NCBI RefSeq assembly: GCF_013113735.1
Contig: NZ_CP053346.1
Coordinates: forward strand, 4,106,001-4,170,000
Origin: Sphingomonas sp. AP4-R1
GTDB lineage: Bacteria; Pseudomonadota; Alphaproteobacteria; Sphingomonadales; Sphingomonadaceae
Length of the DNA: 64,000 nt
Reading direction: 5' to 3'
Position numbers and translations under genes: made by a program. The notes below the pieces were generated by a model that ran no database searches, was not told where the DNA came from, and saw only the letters and a list, made by a program, of their open reading frames with translations. Position 1 is the first letter of the stretch. The number at the start of each line of letters is the position of its first letter. Below, piece by piece: positions 15,003 to 23,503 of this stretch.

Positions 15003-17024
15003 TTACCAAACATGCACGCGCAGCTCCGGCGGGAGATACAATTTGTCGCCCGGCTTCACGTCGAACGCGCTGTACCAGGGATCGAAATTCCGCACGATCC
15101 CGTCGATCCGAAACGATTCCGGGCTATGCGGATCGGTCAGCACCTGCTGACGCAGGAATCCGTCACGCGCCTTGCCCTGAAAGATTTGTGCGTAAGCGAG
15201 GAAGAAGCGCTGATCGCCGGTCAGTCCGCCGATCGCCTGCGATGCGCCGTGGCGCGCCTGATAGCGTTGATAGGCGGTATATCCGGCCTGGATTCCCCCC
15301 AGATCGCCCAGATTTTCGCCCAAAGTGAGTCGGCCGTTCACGTGCAGACCCGGCAGCGGCTCGTAAGTGTCATATTGCGCCGCGAGTCGATCGGCACGGC
15401 CCGTATAGGACGCGGCCGATTCCTTGGTCCACCAGTCGCGGACGCGGCCGGTCGCGTCATATTGGCGGCCCTGATCGTCAAAGCCGTGGCCCATTTCGTG
15501 CCCGATCACGGCGGCGATCGCCCCGTAATTCACCGCCGGATCCGCCGCCGGATCGAAGAAAGGCGGCTGCAGGATCGCGGCCGGGAACGTGATCTGGTTC
15601 ATCGGCGGCGAATAATAGGCATTCACCGTCTGCGGCGTCATCGCCCAGAGCGTGCGGTCGACCGGCTTGGGAAAGCGCTTCAGCTGCAGCGCCCATTCGA
15701 ACCGATCGGCGCGGATCGCATTGCCGAGCAGATCGCCCCGCACGATCTTCAGATCCGCATAATCGACATAATGGACCGGGTGGCCGATGCGCGGATCGAA
15801 CGAGGCCAGCTTGGTCAGCGCCTCCTTGCGCGTCGCCTCGTCCATCCACGACGCCTTGGCGATCAGCTCGCCATAGGCCCCGCGCAGATCGCCGATCAGC
15901 TCCGCCATCTGGCGCTCGGCCTCGGGCGGGAAATGCTTGGCGACGTACATCTGGCCGACCTCCTCGCCCAGCGCGCCGTTGACGAGCGCCACGCCGCGCT
16001 TCCAGCGGTCACGCTGGCGCGGCTGATCGGCCAATGCCTTGCCGAAGAAGGCGAAGTTCGCCTCGTCGAACGCCTTGGGCAGATATTGCGCGTGATCACT
16101 CACGAAGCGCAGCGCGAGATAGTCCTTCCACTGCGCCAGCGGCACGTCGTCGAGCAGCTTGGCGTTGGCCGCGATCGCGCTCTTCTCGCCCACGATCAGC
16201 TTGGGCGGCGTGCCGAGGCCCTGCGCCCGGAACCAGACCGGCCAGTCGATCTGCGGCGCGAGCGCGGTCAGTTCCGCCACCGTCATCCGGTTGGTCGTCT
16301 TCGTCACGTCGCGGCGCTGGGCGGCGGGCCACTGATCGGTGGCGATGCGCGTTTCCAGCGCGATCATGCGATCGGCGCGCCCGGCCGGATCGGAGAGACC
16401 GGCCAGCGTCGCGATCTGCGTCAGATAGGCGCGATAGGCGGCGCGGATCGCATCATATTTCGCGCCCTTCTCCAGATAATAATCGCGGCTCGGCAGCCCG
16501 AGTTCGCCCTGCCGCACCGTCACGACATAATGGGTCGGATCGTCGACATCGGGGCGGATGCCCACGCCCGCCGCCGGAGAGGCATAATCCGGCGAGGCGA
16601 ACAGCCGGACCAGCCCCCCACGATCCTTCACCGCCGCCACCTCGGCCAGATAGGGCGCGAGCGGCTTCGTGCCCGCCGCCTCGATCGCGGCCTCGTCCAT
16701 CCAGCTCGCATAGAGATCGGCCACCTTGCGCTGGGCCGGCGCGGCATCGGCCGGGATCGCCTCCACGATCGCGCGCACATCCGCCTCGGATTTGTCGCGC
16801 AGCGTGATGAAGGCGCCCGCGCGGGTGCGATCGGACGCGATCTCGGTGCGGGCCAGCCAGGTGCCGTTCGCATATCGGTTGAAGTCGTCACCCGGCTTCA
16901 CATTCGTGTCGCGCGCCGTGAGATCGACGCCCCAGGCGCCCAGCTGCGGCTTGGCGACGGGGGCGGCGGCCATCACGGCCAGCGCCGCGCCGCACAGGGC
17001 CAGGATCCGGTATTCCTTACGCAT
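15003..17024 (-). CDS. M13 family zinc metallopeptidase (PepO/neprilysin-like)
   Basis: Exported zinc endopeptidase of 673 residues. A signal peptide (LALCGAALAVMAAAPVAKP) is followed by the M13 N-terminal domain (GDDFNRYANGTWL) and the catalytic domain with NAYYSPPMNQITFPAAIL, the zinc site HEMGH at residues 509-513, the third ligand in LGENLGDLGGI, and the C-terminal PELRVHVW ending close to the family CxxW. It probably degrades short peptides in the periplasm. It is followed by a clear terminator, and ubiG lies just upstream on the same strand. Confidence 0.95.
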   Translation of the reverse strand: MRKEYRILALCGAALAVMAAAPVAKPQLGAWGVDLTARDTNVKPGDDFNRYANGTWLARTEIASDRTRAGAFITLRDKSEADVRAIVEAIPADAAPAQRKVADLYASWMDEAAIEAAGTKPLAPYLAEVAAVKDRGGLVRLFASPDYASPAAGVGIRPDVDDPTHYVVTVRQGELGLPSRDYYLEKGAKYDAIRAAYRAYLTQIATLAGLSDPAGRADRMIALETRIATDQWPAAQRRDVTKTTNRMTVAELTALAPQIDWPVWFRAQGLGTPPKLIVGEKSAIAANAKLLDDVPLAQWKDYLALRFVSDHAQYLPKAFDEANFAFFGKALADQPRQRDRWKRGVALVNGALGEEVGQMYVAKHFPPEAERQMAELIGDLRGAYGELIAKASWMDEATRKEALTKLASFDPRIGHPVHYVDYADLKIVRGDLLGNAIRADRFEWALQLKRFPKPVDRTLWAMTPQTVNAYYSPPMNQITFPAAILQPPFFDPAADPAVNYGAIAAVIGHEMGHGFDDQGRQYDATGRVRDWWTKESAASYTGRADRLAAQYDTYEPLPGLHVNGRLTLGENLGDLGGIQAGYTAYQRYQARHGASQAIGGLTGDQRFFLAYAQIFQGKARDGFLRQQVLTDPHSPESFRIDGIVRNFDPWYSAFDVKPGDKLYLPPELRVHVW

Positions 17025-17037
17025 TCAACGACTTCCT

Positions 17038-17778
17038 TCAGGCTTCGTTGGTGGCCTGATGCGTCGCGGCGAGGAAATAGTCGAGGGTGAGATCGGTCGA
17101 AAGCGCGAAGCCGTTCATCGGATCGAAGCTCATGCCGGCGCGATCGATCACCGTGAGCCCCGCCGCCTCCAGCAGCGCCGAAAGCTCGTCCGGCGTGAGG
17201 AATTTGGACCAGTCGTGCGTGCCCTTCGGCACCATCCCCAGGCCTTCGCCCAGCGTGATCAGCGCCAGCCGGGACAAAGGCGTGCGATTGGGCGTGGAGA
17301 GCAGGACGAGCCCGCCCGGCGCCAGCGCGCGCGCGATGCCGCCCACGAACGCCGCCGGATCGGCGACATGCTCGATCACCTCCATCGACACGATCAGATC
17401 ATAGCGCTCGCCCGCCAGCCCTTCGATCCCGCCATGGCGATACTCGATCGCCAGCCCCTGCCCTGCGGCATGCGCGCGCGCCACCGCCACATTCTCGGCC
17501 GCCGCGTCCAGCCCCGTCACCTGCGCGCCGAGCCGCGCCAGCGGCTCGCTCAGCAGTCCCGCGCCGCAACCCACGTCCAGCGCGCGCCGCCCCTCCAGCG
17601 GACGCCTCGCGCGCGGATCGCAGCCCCATTCGCTGTCGATCCGGTCGCGCAGATAGCGCAGGCGCACCGGATTGAGCTTGTGGAGCATCGCGGAAGATCC
17701 CTTCGGATCCCACCATTCGGCGGCCAGCGTGCCGAAAAAGGCGGCTTCGGCGGGTTCGATCGTGTCGGTTGCGTTCAT
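17038..17778 (-). CDS. ubiG: Ubiquinone biosynthesis O-methyltransferase
   Basis: SAM-dependent methyltransferase that performs both O-methylations in ubiquinone synthesis. The 246 residues include EWWDPKGSSAMLHKLNPVRL, a UbiG hallmark, the SAM loop LDVGCGAGLLSEPLARLGAQV, and SMEVIEHVADPAAFV. It ends in a segment that should contact the membrane. It diverges from lysC with 87 bases between the starts. The next gene, the M13 peptidase, begins only 13 bases downstream. Confidence 0.96.
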   Translation of the reverse strand: MNATDTIEPAEAAFFGTLAAEWWDPKGSSAMLHKLNPVRLRYLRDRIDSEWGCDPRARRPLEGRRALDVGCGAGLLSEPLARLGAQVTGLDAAAENVAVARAHAAGQGLAIEYRHGGIEGLAGERYDLIVSMEVIEHVADPAAFVGGIARALAPGGLVLLSTPNRTPLSRLALITLGEGLGMVPKGTHDWSKFLTPDELSALLEAAGLTVIDRAGMSFDPMNGFALSTDLTLDYFLAATHQATNEA

Positions 17779-17865
17779 GGGGGTGGGTAACTATCAGGGC
17801 GCTCCCGCCGGCCCAAGCCCCCAGCTTCGGGCCTTTCCACCTTTCTCAAGCGGCGAAGACGACAG

Positions 17866-19128
17866 ATGGCCCGTATCGTGATGAAGTTCGGCGGCACCTC
17901 CATGGCCGGGATCGAACGCATTCGTAACGTCGCCCAGCGCGTCAAGGCCGAGGTGGAGCGCGGCAACGAAGTGGCGGTGGTCGTCTCGGCCATGGCGGGC
18001 GAGACGGATCGCCTCGTCAATTTCTGCCGCGAGGCGAGCCCGCTTTACGATCCCAAGGAATATGACGTCGTCGTCGCGGCGGGCGAACAGATCACGAGCG
18101 GCCTGCTCGCGATCGCGCTGCAGGCGCTGGGCGTGCCCGCGCGCAGCTGGCTCGGCTGGCAGCTGCCGATCCGCACCAGCGACACGCACGCTTCGGCCCG
18201 CATCACCACGATCGATGCCGAGGTGATCGGCGCCTCGATGGCGAAGGGCGAGGTCGCCGTGATCCCCGGCTTCCAGGGCATGAGCGAGGATGGCCGCGTC
18301 ACCACGCTCGGCCGCGGCGGATCGGATACGTCGGCGGTCGCGGTGGCGGCGGCGATGAAGGCCGATCGCTGCGACATCTACACGGACGTCGACGGCGTCT
18401 ATACCACCGATCCGCGCATCGTGCCCAAGGCGCGCAAGCTGGGCAAGGTGACCTATGAGGAGATGCTGGAGCTGGCGTCGGTGGGCGCCAAGGTGCTCCA
18501 GACGCGCTCGGTGGGCCTCGCGATGAAGGAGAAGGTGCGCGTGCGCGTCCTCTCCTCGTTCGACGACCACAAGGATGATGATGGGCATCGCGGCACGCTG
18601 ATCGTGGGCGATGACGAGATCGAAGAGGACAAGATGGAACGCCAGCTGATCACCGGCATCGCCGCCGACAAGAATGAGGCGAAAGTCACGCTCCTGTCCG
18701 TGCCGGACCGGCCCGGTGCGGTGGCGACGATCTTCACGCCGCTCGCCGAAGCCGCGATCAACGTGGACATGATCGTCCAGAACGTCGCGTCGGACGGCAA
18801 GTCGACCGACGTGACCTTCACCGTGCCGCGCGCCGAACTGGCCCGCGCGCTGGACGTGCTGGACAAGCAGCAGGCCACGATCGGCCATATCGGCGTGAAG
18901 CATGATACCAAGATCGCCAAGATCTCGGTCGTGGGCGTCGGCATGCGGAGCCATGCGGGCGTCGCCGCCGCGATGTTCAAGGCGCTGGCCGATCGCGGCA
19001 TCAACATTCAGGCGATCACCACCAGCGAGATCAAGGTCTCGGTGATCATCGACGAGGATTTCGTCGAGCTGGCCGTGCGCGTGCTGCACACCGCCTACGG
19101 TCTGGATGCGGACGACGCGGCGGCCTGA
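17866..19128 (+). CDS. lysC: Aspartate kinase
   Basis: First step of the lysine/threonine/methionine pathway, phosphorylating aspartate. The 420-residue protein begins MARIVMKFGGTSMAG (catalytic Lys and phosphate loop), has RGGSDTSAVAVAAA and DVDGVYTTDPRIV, and ends with two ACT domains that bind allosteric amino acids (SVPDRPGAVATIF and VGVGMRSHAGVAAAMF). A putative internal start for a separate beta subunit, as in some LysC genes, was not examined in detail. Confidence 0.97.
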   Translation: MARIVMKFGGTSMAGIERIRNVAQRVKAEVERGNEVAVVVSAMAGETDRLVNFCREASPLYDPKEYDVVVAAGEQITSGLLAIALQALGVPARSWLGWQLPIRTSDTHASARITTIDAEVIGASMAKGEVAVIPGFQGMSEDGRVTTLGRGGSDTSAVAVAAAMKADRCDIYTDVDGVYTTDPRIVPKARKLGKVTYEEMLELASVGAKVLQTRSVGLAMKEKVRVRVLSSFDDHKDDDGHRGTLIVGDDEIEEDKMERQLITGIAADKNEAKVTLLSVPDRPGAVATIFTPLAEAAINVDMIVQNVASDGKSTDVTFTVPRAELARALDVLDKQQATIGHIGVKHDTKIAKISVVGVGMRSHAGVAAAMFKALADRGINIQAITTSEIKVSVIIDEDFVELAVRVLHTAYGLDADDAAA

Positions 19129-19160
19129 AGGCTGCCTGCGTTTCCGCTTTCCGTTCCCCG

Positions 19161-19238
19161 TTCGTACGGAGCGAAGTCGAAGTACGGGAAGCCGGGCGCA
19201 TCGCTTGCAGCCCGTCCTTCGACTGCGCTCAGGACGAA
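19161..19238. repeat. Palindromic repeat, TTCGACTGCGCTCAGGACGAA-type
   Basis: A 28-base left arm at 19161-19188 (TTCGTACGG..AGTACGGG) faces a right arm at 19211-19238 (CCCGTCCTTCGACTG...). The arms are partly complementary, with mismatches. It lies between the convergent lysC and the PEP-CTERM gene ending at 19248. Confidence 0.7.
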
Positions 19239-19247
19239 CGGTTTCCC

Positions 19248-19901
19248 TTATAGAGCAGGGCTTCCGTCGAGCGCGATTAGCCGGCGCTTACGCATCGAAG
19301 CCCCCATCGCCCCGAAGCCCGCGAGCATCATCGCCCAGATCGCGGGCTCCGGCACATCCGAAGCGGGCGCCCCGCCCAGCCGCGCATCATAGGCCAGCTC
19401 CAGCTGCGGCGCGCGGAAGCTGGTCGCCGTGCCGCTTTCGAATGACAGGCTGTAGGTCAACCCGGTGAACGAGAAGGCCGTCGGCGTGAGATCGTTGAAC
19501 GCGCTCGCGAAGAGGCCACCGATCGTCGCGCCGCTATAGCTCGCCAGGCCGGTATAATCCCCGCTGATCCCCGTCAGGCTGATGACGGACGTGCCGGTCG
19601 TGGTGCCGCCGTTCGAATAGAAATTGAGGCCGACCAGTTCGTAGCCCGGCCCCGGACTGGTCGGATCGTTCGTCAGTGTGATCGGCCCGCCGAGGAAGCT
19701 CACCGTCCCCTGCAGCGTGTCCCCCGCCGACACCGTCAACGGCCCGTCCGTCGACTGGACGTAGGTGTAGGCACCGCTCGCCGTCGCCGTGCCGAGATCG
19801 AACACATAATCCCGCGTGATCACCGCAGCCGGCGCGGCGGATGCCGCCAGAAGCGCCATCGCCATTGTCACCGACATTGTCGTCGTCAGGAAAATCCGCA
19901 T
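19248..19901 (-). CDS. PEPxxWA-CTERM sorting-domain protein, paralog 1
   Basis: A 217-residue exported protein with a signal peptide (MAMALLAASAAPAAV) and the C-terminal signal VPEPAIWAMMLAGFGAMG plus a basic RKRR stretch. The mature part shares the patterns GDTLQGTVSF, GPITLTN, YELVGLNFYS, SVISLTGISGDYTG and TAFSFTGLTYSLSFESG with the next gene, so the two are tandem paralogs. Function is unknown; secretion and envelope attachment are inferred from the sorting signal. Confidence 0.88.
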   Translation of the reverse strand: MRIFLTTTMSVTMAMALLAASAAPAAVITRDYVFDLGTATASGAYTYVQSTDGPLTVSAGDTLQGTVSFLGGPITLTNDPTSPGPGYELVGLNFYSNGGTTTGTSVISLTGISGDYTGLASYSGATIGGLFASAFNDLTPTAFSFTGLTYSLSFESGTATSFRAPQLELAYDARLGGAPASDVPEPAIWAMMLAGFGAMGASMRKRRLIALDGSPAL

Positions 19902-19999
19902 CGCTTACTCCCATCGCTGATCCGGCCGACGAACCGATCCCGCTCAATTCTGTACGGTTCGCCGCGCCGGGAGGTTGAAGATGAAAATCTCGTCCGCCC

Positions 20000-20644
20000 T
20001 CAGGCCGCGCGCGACGGCAGGCCCCCTGCCCGCGTCCGGCGCAGGCGCGCGCCGATCGCACCGAAGCCGCCGATCATCATCGCCCAGGTGGCCGGTTCCG
20101 GCACAGACGGCGGCGGCGCGCTCACGCCCACCGTATAACCCAGCGTCAGTTGCGAGGGCGTGAAGGCCCTCGCGGACCCCGCATAATAGTCCAGCCTGTA
20201 GGTGAAGCCGGTGAAGGAGAAGGAGGTCGCCGTCAGGTCCGCAAAGGCACTGGCGGTCAGATTGGTGGTGATCATCGTCTGAATGGCGCTGTCGCCCGTA
20301 TAATTCCCGCTCACGCCGGTGAGGCTGACCGAAGACACAGCCTGATCGACATTGCCGACACTCGGCCTGGGCGTGAAGACCAGCTGCACCAGTTCATACT
20401 GGCCCGGCGAGGACGTGTTGTTCGTCAGCGTGACGATGCTGCCGCCCGTGAAGCTGACCGTCCCCTTCAGCGTATCGCCCGGCAGGAGGGAGATCATGTC
20501 GGCGGGCAGATTGACGGTCGTCCGATTGCCGCTCTGCGTCGCCTTGCTCAGATCGATCACCAGATCGTAATTCACCACCACCGCCTGCGCGGCCGATCCC
20601 GTCGCCGCCGCGACCAAGGCCGCCAAAACCACTCCACACCGCAT
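20000..20644 (-). CDS. PEPxxWA-CTERM sorting-domain protein, paralog 2
   Basis: A 214-residue paralog of the downstream gene: GDTLKGTVSF, SIVTLTN, YELVQLVFTP, SVSLTGVSGNYTG and TSFSFTGFTYRLDYYAG align with it by eye. The signal peptide ends near SAAQAVV, and the C-terminus holds VPEPATWAMMIGGFGAIG with a basic tail. ATG at 20644 is chosen; an in-frame GTG lies two codons upstream at 20650. The two genes are about 100 bases apart and probably arose by duplication. Confidence 0.88.
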   Translation of the reverse strand: MRCGVVLAALVAAATGSAAQAVVVNYDLVIDLSKATQSGNRTTVNLPADMISLLPGDTLKGTVSFTGGSIVTLTNNTSSPGQYELVQLVFTPRPSVGNVDQAVSSVSLTGVSGNYTGDSAIQTMITTNLTASAFADLTATSFSFTGFTYRLDYYAGSARAFTPSQLTLGYTVGVSAPPPSVPEPATWAMMIGGFGAIGARLRRTRAGGLPSRAA

Positions 20645-20972
20645 CGCCACGCCCCCCGAGTTTACAAAGCGTAACGAGGATGGCCGAATTTGGAGAATAT
20701 TGGAAGGCCTTTGGACCTAAATTGAACAATCCATTACGCAGTGACCACGCGGCCCGCCGGAACGGTCCTTGAAGACGCCGGAGCGGCGCCGAAAACCGTG
20801 CGCGCAGTCGGCCCCTATCAATTTTCGCCAAATGCCCTATATGAGACCGTGCTTACGTCGCCTGCGACGGATATCGGGCCGCTCTTGGCTCCCCTTTGTC
20901 CCTTTCTAGCTGCTTCGAGCCGGGAGGCGCCATGTCGGCGCGGACCCGTCACATGGACAAAGGATATCCTCC
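20645..20972 (+). promoter_or_regulatory. Upstream region and probable long leader of the cold-shock gene
   Basis: About 320 bases without a convincing gene between the divergent PEP-CTERM gene and csp. It contains an A/T-rich stretch (ATTTGGAGAATATTGG near 20688) and a CCCTATATGAGA segment near 20834 that could be a -10 region. An AAAGGATATCCTCC ribosome-site region ends just before the csp ATG. CspA-family mRNAs often have long structured leaders; that is only inferred here. Confidence 0.4.
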
Positions 20973-21179
20973 ATGATCACCGGCAAAGTTAAGTTCTTCA
21001 ACAACGACAAGGGCTACGGCTTCATCGCTCCCGAGGATGGCGGCACCGATGCGTTCGTGCACATCTCCGCCGTCGAGCGTGCGGGCATGAGCACGCTGCA
21101 GCAGGACCAGCGCATTTCCTACGAGCTGGAAACCGATCGCCGCGGCAAGACCTCGGCCGTCAACCTTCAGGAAGCCTGA
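20973..21179 (+). CDS. Cold-shock protein (CspA family)
   Basis: A single cold-shock domain of 68 residues with the RNP1 and RNP2 motifs KGYGFIAPE and DAFVHISAVE; it binds single-stranded nucleic acid and probably melts RNA structure. The N-terminus MITGKVKFFNNDKGYG is typical. Two small genes follow on the same strand at about 100- and 10-base spacing. A GGGCGGACGTC-type hairpin lies just after the stop. Confidence 0.95.
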   Translation: MITGKVKFFNNDKGYGFIAPEDGGTDAFVHISAVERAGMSTLQQDQRISYELETDRRGKTSAVNLQEA

Positions 21180-21284
21180 ACGTGACGCGGGCGGGCGTTT
21201 CGACGTCCGCCCGATTGCCAGAGGACTGCATCCAGTCCGACCGTGCCGGCCCCTTCGCCCGGCGCGAACACCCCGGAGACCCCT

Positions 21285-21494
21285 ATGTCGCGCACTGCCG
21301 TTAAGCCCTATCTCGTCGCCAAGGATGAGGAAGGCAAGTTTCGCGTGACCATCCGCACGACGCGCTTCAATTCGCAGGGCTATCCGCTCGTCTCGTCGGA
21401 ATTGCTGGAGCAGAGCTTCGAAACCGCCACGCGTGCGCGCACCTTTCTGCGTGCCGAATATCGGGCAGAGGCGACCGACATCACGTCCAAATAA
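21285..21494 (+). CDS. Small conserved-looking hypothetical protein
   Basis: A 69-residue charged protein, start at 21285 supported by GGAG eight bases upstream; the frame is open back to 21243. The sequence KPYLVAKDEEGKFRVTIRTT, then SSELLEQSFETATRARTFLRAEY, predicts two or three strands and one helix. No family is recognised. It sits between csp and another small gene, suggesting a possible three-gene transcript. Confidence 0.65.
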   Translation: MSRTAVKPYLVAKDEEGKFRVTIRTTRFNSQGYPLVSSELLEQSFETATRARTFLRAEYRAEATDITSK

Positions 21495-21503
21495 GGATCG
21501 CGC

Positions 21504-21737
21504 ATGCAGAATTCGTCGAATTTTTGCCGTTCGCAGGAAGCGATCCAGATCAAGCGCGCCGCCGAGACCACGCTGGACAATGTCCGCGCGATCGCGACCA
21601 AGGCCGCCGAAGTGTGGCGGCTCGAGGCCGTCGCCGCCGAGCAGCGCGAGGATCGTCATCGCCAGCGCCTCGCGGTGCAGAGCGACGATCGCCTCGCGCG
21701 CGAAACCTCCGATCAAGGCCTCGTCGGCGGCGAATGA
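21504..21737 (+). CDS. Small helical hypothetical protein
   Basis: A 77-residue hydrophilic protein predicted to be mostly helical (AIQIKRAAETTLDNVRAIATKAAEVW, with an R/Q/E-rich second half). AAGGA six bases before the ATG supports the start. It begins nine bases after the previous small gene. It is not recognised. Confidence 0.55.
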   Translation: MQNSSNFCRSQEAIQIKRAAETTLDNVRAIATKAAEVWRLEAVAAEQREDRHRQRLAVQSDDRLARETSDQGLVGGE

Positions 21738-21749
21738 CCGGGCACCCGC

Positions 21750-23375
21750 TCAGCTCTTCTTGAGCTGCAGCCGCCAGCTGACATTGAAACGCCATTTGCC
21801 CTGATAGCCCGGATAGGGCTTGTCGATCACGCGCGCGCCTTCCAGTTCCAGCCAGGCGCGCGGCGTGAAGGCGATCCGCACGCCCCCGCCCGCCGATCCC
21901 ACGTCGAAATTCGCGCCGCGATAATAAGGCAGGCGATCGACGAAGCGCACCTTCGCATGATCGGTGAAGCCATATAGCTCGCTGCCCTGCAGCTTGGCAC
22001 CGAGCTTGGGCCGGAAGGCCAGTTCGCCCAGCACCGCATAGCCGCGATCGCCGCTCACCACCGCCTGATCGAACGCGCGGCCATAATCGGCGCCGCCGAT
22101 CACGATCCGCTCGCCGGCCGGCAGCGGATCCTTACTATATTGCAGCTGCCCCTTGGTCCGCACGACGAATGTCTTGCCGATCTGCCGATCGTAGCTCGCG
22201 CGGGCATTCACCTTCGTGAAGACGGGCTCGGAGAGGAACGGCGTGCCGTGCGCGCTCAATATATCCAGCCCCCGGCTGACGGTGAGCCCCGCCGTGATGA
22301 CCGATCTGGTCTTCACGATCGAGAAGCCCAGCGCGCCGCGCAGCGCGCGCGTATGATCGGCGGACGCCACCGCGCCCAGGATCGCCTGATCGCTGTCGAT
22401 CCCGTCCACGCCGATGCTGGCGACGAGGTTCTTCGTGTAGCCCCGGATGATCGGATAGGAATAGGTGATGCCCGCCGTCTTGGCGGTGCCGTCAAAATCG
22501 GTGCGCTTGGCGTGCGTCGCCAGATACCCCACCGAGAGCGAAAGCTGCCCCCCGTCCGTGCCGATCGGCGTGCCGTGCGCGAGGGAGATGTAGCGCAGCC
22601 GATTGACGTTCGGCGTGATCAGCCCCGTCAGGTCTGTCCGGTCGCCGTCGCGCAGCAGGCTGTAGGCGTGGGCATCGGCGCGGACCTGCGAATTGCCCTG
22701 CTGATCCTGCCCGCGATTGTCGTAGCTCACCGAGAAATCGGTATGCTTCCGCGCGCCCTTGATCTGCAGGACGATACCGCCGGGTTTCGTGCCGCGCAGC
22801 ACCTGCACGTCCACCTTCTCGCCCGGAATGTCGCGCATCAGCGACAGGTAGCGCTGCAGCGCGCGCTTGCTGAGCGGATGCTCCCTGGTCAACTGGGTCG
22901 CATAGGCCTTCATCAGCGGCGTCATGCCGCCCGTGAACACCACGCGCTCGACGAAGCCCTCCGCCACGCGCACCACCACCACGCCCTTGGCGAAGCTCTG
23001 GTCCGGGATGATGACCGTGTAGAGCGCGATATCCGCATCGGCATAGGCATCGGACAATGCCTTCGCGAGATCGCCCAGCACCTCCCTGGTCGCGCGCTTG
23101 CCGAGATAGGGCCGCGCGGCATTCGCCACCCGCGCCGGCACCTTGGCGCCACCGAAGCTGACACTGTTGATCTGCACGCCGGCATCAGCGCCTTCCACGC
23201 GCGCGCCGCCCGTGGGCGCGGTGCGCGGCGCGGGCTTCGTCTCGCGCGGGGCCTCCGTGGGATCGGGCGTCCGGTCGAGCCGGTTCTGGTCGAGGATGAG
23301 AGGGGTACGAGTCGTCGGCAAGGCGGGCGGCACATCCAGTTGCGCCGCCGCCGCGAGCGTCCACACAGCGAGCAT
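21750..23375 (-). CDS. ShlB/FhaC-type outer-membrane transporter (TpsB)
   Basis: A 541-residue protein predicted to sit in the outer membrane and translocate a partner protein (type Vb, two-partner secretion). A short signal sequence (LAVWTLAAAAQ) is followed by a Pro/Arg/Thr-rich linker, POTRA-type domains (INSVSFGGAKVPARVANAARP near 70-90 and VVVRVAEGFVERVVFTGG), the KHTDFSVSYDNRGQDQQGNS strand opening the ShlB barrel, and a barrel ending with an aromatic/hydrophobic C-terminus (RFNVSWRLQLKKS). The VRGY/IRGY-like motif region reads ERIVIGGADYGRAFD. The gene upstream on the same strand is a large lipoprotein, the likely partner. Confidence 0.85.
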   Translation of the reverse strand: MLAVWTLAAAAQLDVPPALPTTRTPLILDQNRLDRTPDPTEAPRETKPAPRTAPTGGARVEGADAGVQINSVSFGGAKVPARVANAARPYLGKRATREVLGDLAKALSDAYADADIALYTVIIPDQSFAKGVVVVRVAEGFVERVVFTGGMTPLMKAYATQLTREHPLSKRALQRYLSLMRDIPGEKVDVQVLRGTKPGGIVLQIKGARKHTDFSVSYDNRGQDQQGNSQVRADAHAYSLLRDGDRTDLTGLITPNVNRLRYISLAHGTPIGTDGGQLSLSVGYLATHAKRTDFDGTAKTAGITYSYPIIRGYTKNLVASIGVDGIDSDQAILGAVASADHTRALRGALGFSIVKTRSVITAGLTVSRGLDILSAHGTPFLSEPVFTKVNARASYDRQIGKTFVVRTKGQLQYSKDPLPAGERIVIGGADYGRAFDQAVVSGDRGYAVLGELAFRPKLGAKLQGSELYGFTDHAKVRFVDRLPYYRGANFDVGSAGGGVRIAFTPRAWLELEGARVIDKPYPGYQGKWRFNVSWRLQLKKS

Positions 23376-23503
23376 CGCTGCGCTCCTTTTCGGCTGGTCG
23401 GATCAGGAAGAGGTCGGAGACCGGTGACGAGGAAGCGGCCAGACGGATCGGGGACTCTTCCGATCCGTCCGGGCCGCACCCTCGGGTCCGGGATCAGCGC
23501 GGG

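Noticed and set aside
14778..17090. 770-residue plus-strand frame opposite the M13 peptidase
   Set aside because: Arg/Ile/His-rich text without known motifs; the minus strand carries HEMGH and other M13 signatures.
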